Source: Mycobacterium sp. 1554424.7 (lineage in GTDB: Bacteria; Actinomycetota; Actinomycetes; Mycobacteriales; Mycobacteriaceae). From it: a stretch of 64,000 bases of DNA. Of the stretch, positions 1 to 8,205 are shown in pieces. The stretch spans positions 120,558 to 184,557 of the forward strand of contig NZ_LZSE01000097.1 in NCBI RefSeq assembly GCF_001665295.1, written 5' to 3'. The notes below the pieces were generated by a model that did not search any database, had not been told where the DNA came from, and saw only the letters and a program-made list of their open reading frames with translations. A program made the position numbers and the translations under genes. Position 1 is the first letter of the stretch. Each line of letters starts with the position of its first letter.

Positions 1-435
1 GTGTGGGACCAGTTCGCCTGCGCCTTCGAGGAATTCGGTCCATTGCGGCGTCGAGATGTCGAGGATTTGCGTGCCTCCGAGGTCGAGGCCGTCGAGCAGC
101 GGCCGATGTTCGGGATCGGTGACCACAAACTGGCAGTCGGCGCGCCGGATGTCGGCGGCCAGCGCCTCGCCGCGTCGCGTGGTGTTCAATCCGCACAGCA
201 CGTACCCGCCGAGCCCGGCGGCCGCCATCTGGGCCAGCATCTCGGGCGTGTTGCCCAGCAGCGCGCCGACGTGCATCGGTCGCCGCGGGTCGGCCGCGGC
301 GATAAAGGCCGCGGCCCGAGCAGTCGCCTCCGCCAGGTATTGATCCCAACTCCATTGCAGGGGCCCGTGTTTGACGGCGACGGCGGGGTCGGCCAGGCGC
401 TTGCGCAGCAGCGCCTGCATCGTGTCGTCGGCCAT
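1..435 (-). CDS. Acyl-CoA ligase (FadD1/FadD17-like), N-terminal part, cut by window edge
   Basis: The first 145 codons read without a stop from ATG at 435 to the left edge, so only the N-terminal part is present. An AAGGTGG ribosome site lies about 9 bases upstream of the ATG. The protein opens MADDTMQALLRKRLADP and contains HVGALLGNTPEMLAQ, then GLNTTRRGEALAADIRRADC. These segments are typical of mycobacterial FadD1/FadD17-type fatty-acid-CoA ligases of the ANL superfamily, which activate carboxylic acids through an acyl-AMP. The AMP-binding P-loop and the C-terminal domain lie outside the window. A 13-base palindrome sits about 30 bases upstream of the start, suggesting TetR-type control. 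The FadD1 versus FadD17 assignment rests on remembered similarity only. Confidence 0.8.
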   Translation of the reverse strand, partial: MADDTMQALLRKRLADPAVAVKHGPLQWSWDQYLAEATARAAAFIAAADPRRPMHVGALLGNTPEMLAQMAAAGLGGYVLCGLNTTRRGEALAADIRRADCQFVVTDPEHRPLLDGLDLGGTQILDISTPQWTEFLEGAGELVPH

Positions 436-746
436 CGGATCGGTCCACCTTCGGTTACGAGACGAGACGGTCCGTCTTATCGTAGCGGGCGCCTCGGCTC
501 GCGGTTTTGGCGGATCGCAGGAGGACGCCACCCGGTGTTGTGGAAGCTTTCACGCCTATTTCGCCGAGGATTCCCTCTTGAAGACCGCGTTTATAACCCG
601 CGTGTTCGCATTGAAGGGCCATCATTGCGCTGTGCTGTTTGAGCTTCACAGGTCGCTGATTCTGCTACGGAATCGAGCGCGCGAATTTCGAGATGATTTC
701 TCGCAATCCCGACCGGCGGGTTCCTCCGGCCGACGCGGTGGAGTGC
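436..746. other. Intergenic region between SDR and FadD (311 bases)
   Basis: This region lies downstream of the SDR stop and upstream of the FadD start, both on the minus strand. Apart from the palindrome at 465-477 I see no gene: the short open frames here have no recognisable domain and no convincing ribosome site. It is slightly AT-richer than its flanks near 560-660 and probably carries the FadD promoter. Confidence 0.5.
465..477. promoter_or_regulatory. Candidate TetR-type operator upstream of the FadD gene
   Basis: AGACGG-T-CCGTCT is a perfect 13-base palindrome that ends about 30 bases before the start of the FadD gene, where it would overlap or follow the promoter. Short GC-rich palindromes with this layout are typical of TetR-family repressors. 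No cognate regulator gene is visible next to it; it may lie beyond the left edge or be unlinked. Confidence 0.45.
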
Positions 747-1517
747 CTATCCGCCGACCATCATCAGGCCGCCGTCGACCGCGAGCAGTTGGCCGGTGAT
801 GAAGCCCGAGCCGGCGCTGGCCAGGAACACCAGCATCGGACCGACGTCTCGCGCGGGGTCTCCCAGTGCCCCGCCGATCGGAATCATCATCTGCATCTGC
901 TGGTCGATGAGGGCGCTGGCATCCGGACCGAGGAAATCCCGGAATCGGTCGGAGCCGGGCGTCTGTACCGCCGGTGCCAACGCGTTGACGGTGACCTTGT
1001 CGGCGCCCCAGGCCTTGGCGGCCGATCGGGTCCACGCCTGGACCGCGCCCTTGGTCGCGGCGTAGACGGCCGAGATCGCGCTGCCCATAACGGCTTCGGA
1101 AGACCCGAAGTTGATGATCCTGCCGCCCTTGGGATCTTGGTCCCGCATCACGGCATACGCGGCCTGATTGGTGAGGATGGTCGCCTTCACGTTGGTGTCC
1201 AATAGGAACGAGATCTCGTCGACGCCGATGTAGCCTGGTATCCCGGCCTGCCAGAGTCCCGCCGCGTTCACCAGGACGTCGAGCCCGCCGAGGTGCTCGG
1301 CGGCCTGCGACACCATCGCGGAGACGGCATCCGCGTCACGCGCGTCGCACTGCAGCCAGGCGGCCTTGAGACCGTCCGGAGGCGGTGTCTTGTGGTAGGT
1401 GGCGACGACCTCGGCCCCGGCTTCGGCGAGGACCCCGACGGCGGCCGCACCGATACCGGTGGCTCCGCCGGTAACCAGGATCCGTCGGCCTTCCAGTGGT
1501 GATGTCACATCCGGCAT
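747..1517 (-). CDS. SDR family oxidoreductase
   Basis: A classical short-chain dehydrogenase/reductase of 256 residues, acting in the cytosol with NAD(P). It has the TGGATGIG nucleotide loop (about 16-23), the NAAG strand (about 84-87), catalytic Ser near 139-140 and YAATK with Tyr152 and Lys156. The frame stays open upstream to 1679, but ATG 1517 puts the Rossmann loop at the usual distance from the N-terminus, so I take that start; the upstream residues look non-coding. The C-terminus GQLLAVDGGLMMVGG is the usual SDR ending. The substrate cannot be read from the sequence. It lies upstream of the FadD gene on the same strand, 311 bases away, so co-transcription is possible but not shown. Confidence 0.85.
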   Translation of the reverse strand: MPDVTSPLEGRRILVTGGATGIGAAAVGVLAEAGAEVVATYHKTPPPDGLKAAWLQCDARDADAVSAMVSQAAEHLGGLDVLVNAAGLWQAGIPGYIGVDEISFLLDTNVKATILTNQAAYAVMRDQDPKGGRIINFGSSEAVMGSAISAVYAATKGAVQAWTRSAAKAWGADKVTVNALAPAVQTPGSDRFRDFLGPDASALIDQQMQMMIPIGGALGDPARDVGPMLVFLASAGSGFITGQLLAVDGGLMMVGG

Positions 1518-1552
1518 GGCGGCAACCCTATCGGGCCCAAGCCACCGCCACT

Positions 1553-1627
1553 TCAGTTCCCGCAGAACAGCGACATCGGGAACCGCACCGGCGGCCCGAA
1601 GCCCGTCGGAACCACGGCGAACCTCAT
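1553..1627 (-). CDS. Possible 24-residue upstream ORF of the SDR gene
   Basis: From ATG 1627 a frame encodes 24 residues (MRFAVVPTGFGPPVRFP, then MSLFCGN) and stops 36 bases before the SDR start. Codon use is high-GC and the peptide is not low-complexity, so it could be a leader peptide or the remnant of a larger gene. No good ribosome site is visible and I recognise no family. Low confidence. Confidence 0.2.
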   Translation of the reverse strand: MRFAVVPTGFGPPVRFPMSLFCGN

Positions 1628-1920
1628 GTAAACCGTAGCTGCGGTAAGCAGCGCCTATGCGCTTGTCGCATAGCACCATCCCGAAATGACATTTCCGACG
1701 GCCGCGCCAAAACTTGCCGCCCTGCGTCGCAACGAATGCGAAGGTCTTGCGCGACCACGCCGCCCACTGGATGGGCGCGATGTACTTCCAGGTCTCGAGC
1801 CAAAGCTAACGTTGTCGCCATGAGTCGCAACGAATTCGGTGCACGAAGGGGCTCCTCGTCAGTGGAAGTCGCGTCCGATTACTTGAAGGCATAAACACCG
1901 CCGTCAAGTTCACCGTCACG

Positions 1921-1943
1921 CGTTGTCCGCAGTGACGACAACG
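1921..1943. promoter_or_regulatory. Inverted repeat, candidate operator of the aldehyde dehydrogenase gene
   Basis: CGTTGTC (1921-1927) and GACAACG (1937-1943) are perfect 7-base arms around a 9-base spacer, roughly 70 bases before the aldehyde dehydrogenase start. The geometry suits a dimeric regulator site. No regulator is encoded adjacent to it. Confidence 0.3.
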
Positions 1944-2014
1944 ACGTCAAAGTCAATTTGATCATCGTCGGCTGAGATGCCGCTGGCGATTGACCACGGC
2001 AAAAGGAGGATTGG

Positions 2015-3475
2015 GTGGGGAGGATTCGGGTGAGCAAGGACGCGGCAGAGCTGTTCATCGATGGGGTGTTCCGCCCTGCCAGCGACACTGAACCTGTCTT
2101 CGAGGCCGCGACCGAAATGCTGCTCGGCCAGGGGCCCAGTGCTGACAAGGCCGATATCGACGACGCGGTGGCCGCGTCCAGGGAGGCGTTGCACGACTGG
2201 AGGACCACTCCGGCGACCGAACGAGCCAGGCTCCTGGAACGAATGGCCGATGCCCTGGAGGCGCGCGCCGAACACACCAGCGAACTGTGTACGCGCGAGA
2301 TGGGCGCGCCGATCGCTTTTTCCCGGGCGGCCAACGGGCTCCTGCCTGCGGCGGCGCTGCGCTACTACGCGACGCTGATTCAGAAGGTCGCTGTCGAAGA
2401 GGTCCGGCCCAGCGCGAGCGGGCATACCATCGTGCGCCGCGAGCCTGTCGGCGTGGTCGGTGCCATCGTTCCCTGGAACGTCCCACAGGTGCTGGCGGCC
2501 GTCAAGTTCGCCCCCGCGTTGGCGGCGGGGTGCACCGTAGTTCTGAAGCCCGCGCCGGAAACGGCCTTGGACGCAAGGGTATTCGGCGAAGCCGCTGCGG
2601 AAGCTGGATTGCCGCCGGGCGTGCTCAACGTCGTTGCCGGCGGTGACGAGGTGGGCGCCTACCTTGTCGGCCATCCCGGTGTTGACAAGGTGGCCTTCAC
2701 CGGCTCGACGGAGGTGGGTCGTCTAATCGCCGAAACCTGCGGTCGGCTCATGCGACCGGTCACTTTGGAACTCGGCGGCAAGTCCGCCGCGATCATTCTC
2801 GATGACGCCGATCTGGATGCGACATTGCATGGGCTGCGCAGCTGGTCGTTCGGCAACAACGGACAGATGTGCGTGGCGAATTCGCGGGTACTCGCCCCGG
2901 TTTCCCGCTACAGCGAGGTAGTCGACGCGTTGGGAGAAATGGCGAACTCGCTCGTTGTCGGGGATCCGCTCGATCCAGCCGTCGATATCGGCCCCCTGGT
3001 GAGCGCCCGACAGCGCGACCGGGTCCTGGATTACATCGAGACGGGAAAAGCCGAAGGTGCAACGGTGGTGACGGGCGGCGGGGTTCCCGCGGGGCGGTCC
3101 ACTGGTTGGTATGTGGCGCCGACGGTGTTCGCCGATGTGCAGAACTCGGCTCGCATCGCCCGTGAGGAAATCTTTGGACCCGTGGTAACGGTAATTCCTT
3201 ACCGCTCCGACGATGAAGCCGTCGAGATCGCCAACGACTCCGACTTCGGTCTGGGCGGCACCGTCTGGTCGCGCGACGAAGCGCGGGCAACCGAGATCGC
3301 CCGCGCCGTGCGCACAGGAACCATCGGAATCAACCACTACGCCCTCGATCTCGATGCGCCCTTCGGCGGTGTCAAAGCAAGCGGTATCGGGCGGGAGTTT
3401 GGGCCCGAAGGCCTAGCCACCTACCAGACCGTTAAGTCGATGCCTCGCATTGGTGCCCCGACTAACGAGGTCTAG
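2015..3475 (+). CDS. Aldehyde dehydrogenase (ALDH superfamily)
   Basis: A cytosolic NAD(P)-dependent aldehyde dehydrogenase of 486 residues, a normal length, oxidising an aldehyde to the acid. Visible landmarks are VPWNVP (about 152-157, the oxyanion Asn), Lys178 in VVLKPAPET for the cofactor, the FTGSTEVG loop (228-235), the general base Glu252 in LELGGKS and the nucleophile Cys286 in NNGQMCVAN. The start is GTG 2015, 6-7 bases after a strong AAGGAGG site; GTG 2030 is a poorer alternative. It is transcribed alone, divergent from the SDR. The substrate is unknown. Confidence 0.92.
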   Translation: MGRIRVSKDAAELFIDGVFRPASDTEPVFEAATEMLLGQGPSADKADIDDAVAASREALHDWRTTPATERARLLERMADALEARAEHTSELCTREMGAPIAFSRAANGLLPAAALRYYATLIQKVAVEEVRPSASGHTIVRREPVGVVGAIVPWNVPQVLAAVKFAPALAAGCTVVLKPAPETALDARVFGEAAAEAGLPPGVLNVVAGGDEVGAYLVGHPGVDKVAFTGSTEVGRLIAETCGRLMRPVTLELGGKSAAIILDDADLDATLHGLRSWSFGNNGQMCVANSRVLAPVSRYSEVVDALGEMANSLVVGDPLDPAVDIGPLVSARQRDRVLDYIETGKAEGATVVTGGGVPAGRSTGWYVAPTVFADVQNSARIAREEIFGPVVTVIPYRSDDEAVEIANDSDFGLGGTVWSRDEARATEIARAVRTGTIGINHYALDLDAPFGGVKASGIGREFGPEGLATYQTVKSMPRIGAPTNEV

Positions 3476-3509
3476 TCGGTCCGCAAAGACGCAGCCGACA
3501 TCCAGAGTT

Positions 3510-3566
3510 CGCAGGTGCCTAAACCTGCGTAAGGAAAGTTGAAGCGGGACCGCCCAGGCGCAGGTT
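3510..3566 (+). promoter_or_regulatory. Three-arm complementary segment before asnB (possible attenuator or terminator)
   Basis: Arm 1 CGCAGGT (3510-3516) pairs with arm 2 ACCTGCG (3523-3529) as a 7-bp hairpin with a 6-base loop, 35 bases after the aldehyde dehydrogenase stop. Arm 2 extended to AACCTGCG (3522-3529) can instead pair with arm 3 CGCAGGTT (3559-3566), which lies about 8 bases before the asnB ribosome site. The simplest reading is a terminator without a U-tract; a mutually exclusive RNA switch is also possible. Confidence 0.35.
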
Positions 3567-3587
3567 CCCAAAATGAAGGGTGACAAC

Positions 3588-5417
3588 GTGTGTGGCATTA
3601 CTGGCTGGGTTGCTTTCGAGCGTGATCTGACGCGTGAGCGTGACGTGCTTGATGCGATGACGCTGACGATGGCGTGCCGTGGTCCGGACGCGTCGGGGGT
3701 GTGGTCAGAGCGCGATGCGGCGCTGGGCCATCGTCGCCTCGCGGTGATCGACCTGCCGGGTGGTGCGCAGCCGATGTCAGTTTCGACCCCGCGGGGTGAT
3801 GTCGCCATGGTCTACAGCGGCGAGGTCTACAACTTCACCGAGCTGCGAGACGAATTGGTGGTGTTGGGCGAACGCTTCGAGACGTCCAGTGATACCGAGG
3901 TGGTGCTGCGTGGCTATCTGCAGTGGGGCGATGCGGTGGCTGATCGCCTCAACGGGATGTACGCGTTTGCGATCTGGGATGCGCGGCGCCGCAAGCTGGT
4001 TATGATCCGCGATCGGATGGGCATCAAGCCCTTCTATATCTATCCGACACCGGACGGGGTGCTGTTCGGTTCCGAACCGAAGGCCATCTTGGCGAATCCG
4101 ATTGCTAAGCGCGTCGTGGACATCGATGGCCTACGCGAGATGCTGCTCCCGATCAAGACTCCCGGGATGGCCATCTGGAAAGGCATGCGGGAGGTCGAGC
4201 CCGGCACGGTCGTCATCGTCGACGAGCGTGGTATGCGTGAGCGCACCTATTGGCGGCTGGAGCCGCGGCTCCACACCGATGACCAAGAGACGACCGTTCG
4301 GCGGGTGCGTGAGCTGCTCGACGACATCGTGCGGCGGCAGCTGGTGGCTGACGTTCCCAAATGCGTACTGCTTTCCGGCGGACTGGACTCCAGCTCGGTC
4401 ACCGCACTGTCTGCGAATCAGTTGAGCGTTCCGGTGCGGAGCTTCTCGGTGGACTTCGCGGGGCAGGGCGAGAATTTCACCCCCGACCAGGTGCGCTCGA
4501 GCTGGGACACCCCCTACGCGCGCGACGTGAGCGAGCACGTTCGTTCCGAGCACTCCGAAATCGTGCTCAACGCCGGTGATTTGGCGGACCCGGATCTCCG
4601 GCGCGCCGTGATCGTCGCCCGCGACCTGCCGGCGGGCATGGGCGACTTGGACGCGTCGCTGTACCTACTGTTCAAGGCGATCCGCAGGCACTCGACGGTG
4701 GCGTTGTCGGGTGAGTCGGCCGACGAGATTTTCGGCGGCTACCCACAGTTCCACGACCCCATCATGCAGCGCACCGACGACTTCCCCTGGCTTGCCGCTA
4801 TGGGGCTGATGAAGGGGGACGCCGCTGAGGTGTTCACCCAGCCGCTGCGCTCCGCGGTCGACCTGGAAACGTACAAGCGCGAGCGCTACGCGGAGGCAGT
4901 GACCGAGGTGGCCAGGCTTGAGGGCGAGGACGATTTCACCCACCGGATGCGCGTCATGAGTTACCTGCATCTGACAAGGTTTCTGCGGATTTTGTTGGAC
5001 CGCAAGGACCGGATGAGCATGGCGGTGGGCCTGGAGGTGCGGGTGCCGTTTTGTGACCACCGGTTGGTGGAGTACGTATACAACACTCCGTGGTCCTTGA
5101 AGACCTTTGACGGGCGGGAGAAGAGCCTGCTGCGCGGCGCCTGTCGTGACCTGCTGCCGGAATCGGTGGTACAGCGGGTCAAAGCCCCCTACCCGTCGAC
5201 AGCCGACCCGAGGTACGGCGAACAGATCCAGCGGCAAGCCAAGGATCTTCTCGTCGGGGATGACGACGCGCTTTTCGGTCTGATCGAGCGCTCGATGCTC
5301 GAGGAGCTGACCAGCCTCGATCCGGAAACGCTGCCAACAGGTGCTCGGTACCAGATGGAGCAGGCGCTGGACGTGGCCACCTGGCTCGACCTGTACAAGC
5401 CCGAGGTCGTTGTCTGA
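3588..5417 (+). CDS. asnB: Asparagine synthase (glutamine-hydrolysing), class B
   Basis: Converts aspartate to asparagine with glutamine and ATP, or amidates a related acid. I place the start at GTG 3588, not ATG 3573, because the glutaminase nucleophile must be residue 2: the product begins MCGITGWVAF, as in class-II amidotransferases. A GAAGGG ribosome site precedes it. Other landmarks are the CRGPD loop (30-34), SSDTE with Asp102, and the synthetase P-loop SGGLDSS (263-269). The position normally occupied by Asn in NGE(I/V)YN is Ser77 (SGEVYN), a small deviation in the oxyanion-hole region. The length of 609 residues is normal. It is a single-gene unit between an aldehyde dehydrogenase and a convergent hydrolase, so it could act in general metabolism or amidate a special substrate. 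Confidence 0.88.
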   Translation: MCGITGWVAFERDLTRERDVLDAMTLTMACRGPDASGVWSERDAALGHRRLAVIDLPGGAQPMSVSTPRGDVAMVYSGEVYNFTELRDELVVLGERFETSSDTEVVLRGYLQWGDAVADRLNGMYAFAIWDARRRKLVMIRDRMGIKPFYIYPTPDGVLFGSEPKAILANPIAKRVVDIDGLREMLLPIKTPGMAIWKGMREVEPGTVVIVDERGMRERTYWRLEPRLHTDDQETTVRRVRELLDDIVRRQLVADVPKCVLLSGGLDSSSVTALSANQLSVPVRSFSVDFAGQGENFTPDQVRSSWDTPYARDVSEHVRSEHSEIVLNAGDLADPDLRRAVIVARDLPAGMGDLDASLYLLFKAIRRHSTVALSGESADEIFGGYPQFHDPIMQRTDDFPWLAAMGLMKGDAAEVFTQPLRSAVDLETYKRERYAEAVTEVARLEGEDDFTHRMRVMSYLHLTRFLRILLDRKDRMSMAVGLEVRVPFCDHRLVEYVYNTPWSLKTFDGREKSLLRGACRDLLPESVVQRVKAPYPSTADPRYGEQIQRQAKDLLVGDDDALFGLIERSMLEELTSLDPETLPTGARYQMEQALDVATWLDLYKPEVVV

Positions 5418-5523
5418 TCCACTGGCCGTGCCGCAGACTCGTGGCGGAGCGGCGCGTACACGTTCGCGAATTGGCGGCTGCGCTACTGGCGTGTAGCTCG
5501 GCACGGGCCTTTGTGCGGAATGC

Positions 5524-6354
5524 CTAGGTGCGCACCGCAATCGAGGATAGTAGGTCGGCCAGCCGCTCCGGCTGGTCCAGCATCGAGAAGGTTCGCGCCC
5601 CCTCGATCACCTCCAGGCGGGCGTTCGGGATCGTCGCGGCCAGGCGTTCGCCGTCGCCCAGCTCGAAAAACACGTCGTCGCCCGACCAGGCGACGAGCGT
5701 GGGCTTGTCGAACTCGTGCAGCCGCGCCGCGACGCCGGTGGTGACCTCCGTGCGCATCGAGAGGGTGAACTGCCGCAGGTCCTCGGCGATCGCCGGGTCG
5801 GACAGCCCCGGGCGCACCCAGGCCTCCGTGAGGTCGTCGATGTTGGTGTGCGCGAGGCCGTCGAACGCGCGCTTGCGTGCGGCGGGCGCGCGCATGGCCT
5901 GGGCGACGGTCCGGAACATCGTCTTGGACTTGGCCGCCAAGATTACCGGCTTGAGGATCGGCGGCGGAAAGTGTTCGAACGCATCGCAACTCGTGAGCAC
6001 CAGCGCGCCGAGCCGCTCGGGATGATGCACCGCGACGAGTTGCGTAACGACCCCACCGGTGTCGTTGCCGACCAGGACCACGTCCTCAAGGCCGAGGGCG
6101 GCGATCACGTCGGCGACCATGCCTGCCACGCCGTAGATGGTGCGATCGGCTCCGGGGCGCAGCGGCTGCGGGTGCGCGCCCAGCGGCCAGGTGGGGGCGA
6201 TGCAGCGCAACCCCCGATCGGCGAGGCGTAGTCCGACCTCGCGCCACAGCTGCGCGCCCATCATGTACCCGTGCACGAACACGACGGGCCTGCCGTCCTC
6301 GGGTCCGGTTGCTTCGTAATGGATCGTCCCGGCACTAATGTCGATCGTCGACAT
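5524..6354 (-). CDS. Alpha/beta-fold hydrolase with GNDTG nucleophile elbow
   Basis: A 276-residue alpha/beta hydrolase. The oxyanion HGY lies near 28-30. The nucleophile elbow reads VGNDTGG, placing Asp98 where esterases have Ser, as in haloalkane dehalogenases and epoxide hydrolases. The acid-loop equivalent WSGDD is present. However, the expected catalytic His segment near the C-terminus reads EGARTFSMLDQP, with Thr where His is usual, so the hydrolytic triad looks incomplete. The start is ATG 6354; a longer frame to 6432 would run through the divergent promoter. It is divergent from a TetR gene with a 21-base palindrome between them, so it is very probably controlled by that TetR. Confidence 0.8.
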   Translation of the reverse strand: MSTIDISAGTIHYEATGPEDGRPVVFVHGYMMGAQLWREVGLRLADRGLRCIAPTWPLGAHPQPLRPGADRTIYGVAGMVADVIAALGLEDVVLVGNDTGGVVTQLVAVHHPERLGALVLTSCDAFEHFPPPILKPVILAAKSKTMFRTVAQAMRAPAARKRAFDGLAHTNIDDLTEAWVRPGLSDPAIAEDLRQFTLSMRTEVTTGVAARLHEFDKPTLVAWSGDDVFFELGDGERLAATIPNARLEVIEGARTFSMLDQPERLADLLSSIAVRT

Positions 6355-6395
6355 AGCTAACTCCCACCTTCGATATACACTTAGAAACAGGCTGT

Positions 6396-6416
6396 CTGTA
6401 GGTAAGTTACCAACAG
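6396..6416. promoter_or_regulatory. TetR operator between hydrolase and TetR genes
   Basis: A near-perfect 21-base palindrome: CTGT-A-GGTAA-G-TTACC-A-ACAG, symmetric about 6406 with a single mismatched pair (6400/6412). It lies between the divergent starts at 6354 and 6422 and ends 5 bases before the TetR start. It is the obvious autoregulatory site of the adjacent TetR. Confidence 0.7.
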
Positions 6417-6421
6417 GTTGT

Positions 6422-7033
6422 ATGGAAATCAAGCGACGGACCCAAGAGGAGCGCTCCGCGGCGACCCGCGACGCGCTGATCTCGGCTGCCCGCAGGCTGT
6501 GGGGCCTGCGCGGCTACGCGGAGGTGGGGACGCCGGAGATCGCGACGGCAGCGGGGGTGACCCGCGGCGCGATGTACCACCAATTCGCTGACAAGGCAAC
6601 GCTTTTCGCCGAGGTCGTCGAAGCCGTCGAGCAGGATGTGATGGCCCGGATGGGCACCATTGTGGCGGAGTCGGGAGCGACGAACCCGGCCGACGCGATC
6701 CGGGCCGCCGTCGACGCCTGGCTCGAAGTCTCAGGCGATCCCGAGGTCCGGCAGCTGATCCTGCTGGACGCGCCCAGCGTGCTCGGTTGGGCCGCCTTCC
6801 GCGACGTCGCCCAGCGCTACAGTCTGGGCATGACCGAACAGCTGCTCACCGAGGCCATCAAGGCGGGCCAGCTGGCGGATCAACCGGTGCGAGCGCTGTC
6901 CCATGTGCTGATCGGCGCGCTCGACGAGGCGGCGATGGCCATTGCCACCGCCCACGACCCGAAACGCGCCCGCCGGGAAACCCGGGAGGTGCTGCACCGG
7001 CTCATCGACGCGATGCTCGGTGAATCGCGTTAG
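6422..7033 (+). CDS. TetR/AcrR family transcriptional regulator
   Basis: A 203-residue TetR repressor. It has an N-terminal helix-turn-helix (about 13-60: ISAARRLWGLRGYAEVGTPE, then TRGAMYHQFADKATLF) and a helical ligand domain. ATG 6422 (MEIKRRTQEER) is chosen because the open frame upstream to 6338 covers the operator and the neighbour's start. It is divergent from the alpha/beta hydrolase, its probable target, and should also repress itself through the palindrome just before its start. The ligand is unknown. Confidence 0.9.
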   Translation: MEIKRRTQEERSAATRDALISAARRLWGLRGYAEVGTPEIATAAGVTRGAMYHQFADKATLFAEVVEAVEQDVMARMGTIVAESGATNPADAIRAAVDAWLEVSGDPEVRQLILLDAPSVLGWAAFRDVAQRYSLGMTEQLLTEAIKAGQLADQPVRALSHVLIGALDEAAMAIATAHDPKRARRETREVLHRLIDAMLGESR

Positions 7034-7083
7034 GCGGCAGTACCACTCCACCCGGTTTCGGTGTGCGCCGCGGGACCGATCCG

Positions 7084-8205
7084 TCACAGGCGGGCGAGGT
7101 TGAACAGCCCGGCTATTCCGGTGCCGATGTTGAACAAGCCCGAGTTCGCGCCGCTGAAGGCGCCGCTCGGGAAGCTGGCGATGGGAGCGGTGACGCCGAT
7201 GTTGAAAAAGCCCGAAGTCGCGCCGTCGATGTCCGAACCGCCGGTGGCCCTGTTGAAGAAGCCCGACACCACACCGTTTTCAAGGCCGCCGGTGGCCGTG
7301 TTGCCGAACCCCGACATCGCCGGGCCCGTGTTAAAAAAGCCCGAGTCTCCTGTGCCCGTGTTGTTGAAGCCAGAGTTGGCCAGCCCCGTGTCCGTGCTGG
7401 AACCGAAGCCCGTGTTCACGCTGCCCGAATTCCAAAACCCCGTGTTTGTGTCGCCCGAATTCCCGTTGCCCGTATTGAAACCGCCCGAGTTCCCGAAGCC
7501 GGTATCGGCTGAGCCCGTGTTTCCGGCCCCCGTGTCGTACTGGCCCGAATTACCGAAACCCGTGTTGAACTCGCCGGCATTTCCTATGCCGGTGTTCACT
7601 GCCCCCGAGTTTCCGAAGCCGAAATTTCCGATGCCGGAGTTCCCGATGCCGAAGTTGTTCAGGGCCCCTGGCACCAGGGCATTGCTTCCCGTGTTGAAGA
7701 TGCCGACGTTGCCGCTGCCCGAATTGAAGAAGCCGATGTTGTCGGTGCCGGAGTTGCCGAAGCCGATGTTGCCGCTGCCCGAGTTCAGCCCACCGAAGTG
7801 GAACTGGTTGGTTGCCCTGTCGAAATACGTGTTGCCGATGCCGATCTCGTTGTTACCGCTAAGTCCGAAACCGATGTTGTCGTTGCCGGTGTTCCCGGCG
7901 CCGACGTTCCCACTGCCGTTGTTTCCGCCGCCGTAGTTCCCGTTGCCGTTGTTGCCAAAGCCGTAGTTGTTGTTGCCGGTGTTGCCCATGCCGACGTTCT
8001 GGCCGGTGGTTGGCGTGCCGCCGGTGTTTCCCAAGCCGATGTTTCCGAAACCGGCGTTGCCGGCGCCGAAGTTCGAGCTGCCGTTGTTGCCGCTGCCATC
8101 GTTCTGGTTGCCGATGTTCCCCCCGCCCAGGTTGGAGCCGCCGGTGTTTCCGTTGCCCACGTTGCCGCTGCCGGTGTTGCCGTTGCCCACGTTGGCGTTG
8201 CCCTT
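7084..8205 (-). repeat. MPTR pentapeptide-repeat coding tract
   Basis: About 1.1 kb of short tandem-like coding repeats in the PPE gene, each unit about 15 bases encoding variants of N-x-G-x-G. The copies are degenerate, so this is protein-level repetition rather than an exact DNA array. It is a likely site of slippage, recombination and assembly error. Confidence 0.85.

Larger units (their letters stand above)
1518..2014. other. Divergent intergenic region, SDR / aldehyde dehydrogenase (about 500 bases)
   Basis: Besides the small reading frame at 1553-1627, this region has a 12-base exact direct repeat GTCGCAACGAAT (1726-1737 and 1824-1835, 98 bases apart). It also has a hairpin CGCCCA/TGGGCG at 1761-1777 with a 5-base loop, and an inverted repeat at 1921-1943. 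No other gene is recognisable. It should hold two divergent promoters. Confidence 0.4.

Noticed and set aside
5427-5510. Long-range stem (GGCCGTGCCG with CGGCACGGGCC) between asnB and the hydrolase
   Set aside because: One base is unpaired and the loop is about 65 bases, so support for a terminator is weak.
7061-7936. Pro/Leu-rich repeat protein on the plus strand
   Set aside because: It is the antisense reading of the PPE pentapeptide repeats, which explains its regular Pro pattern.
7084-8205. Possible CRISPR or satellite array
   Set aside because: The repeat units are about 15 bases, degenerate and without spacers; they are the coding repeats of the PPE-MPTR protein.
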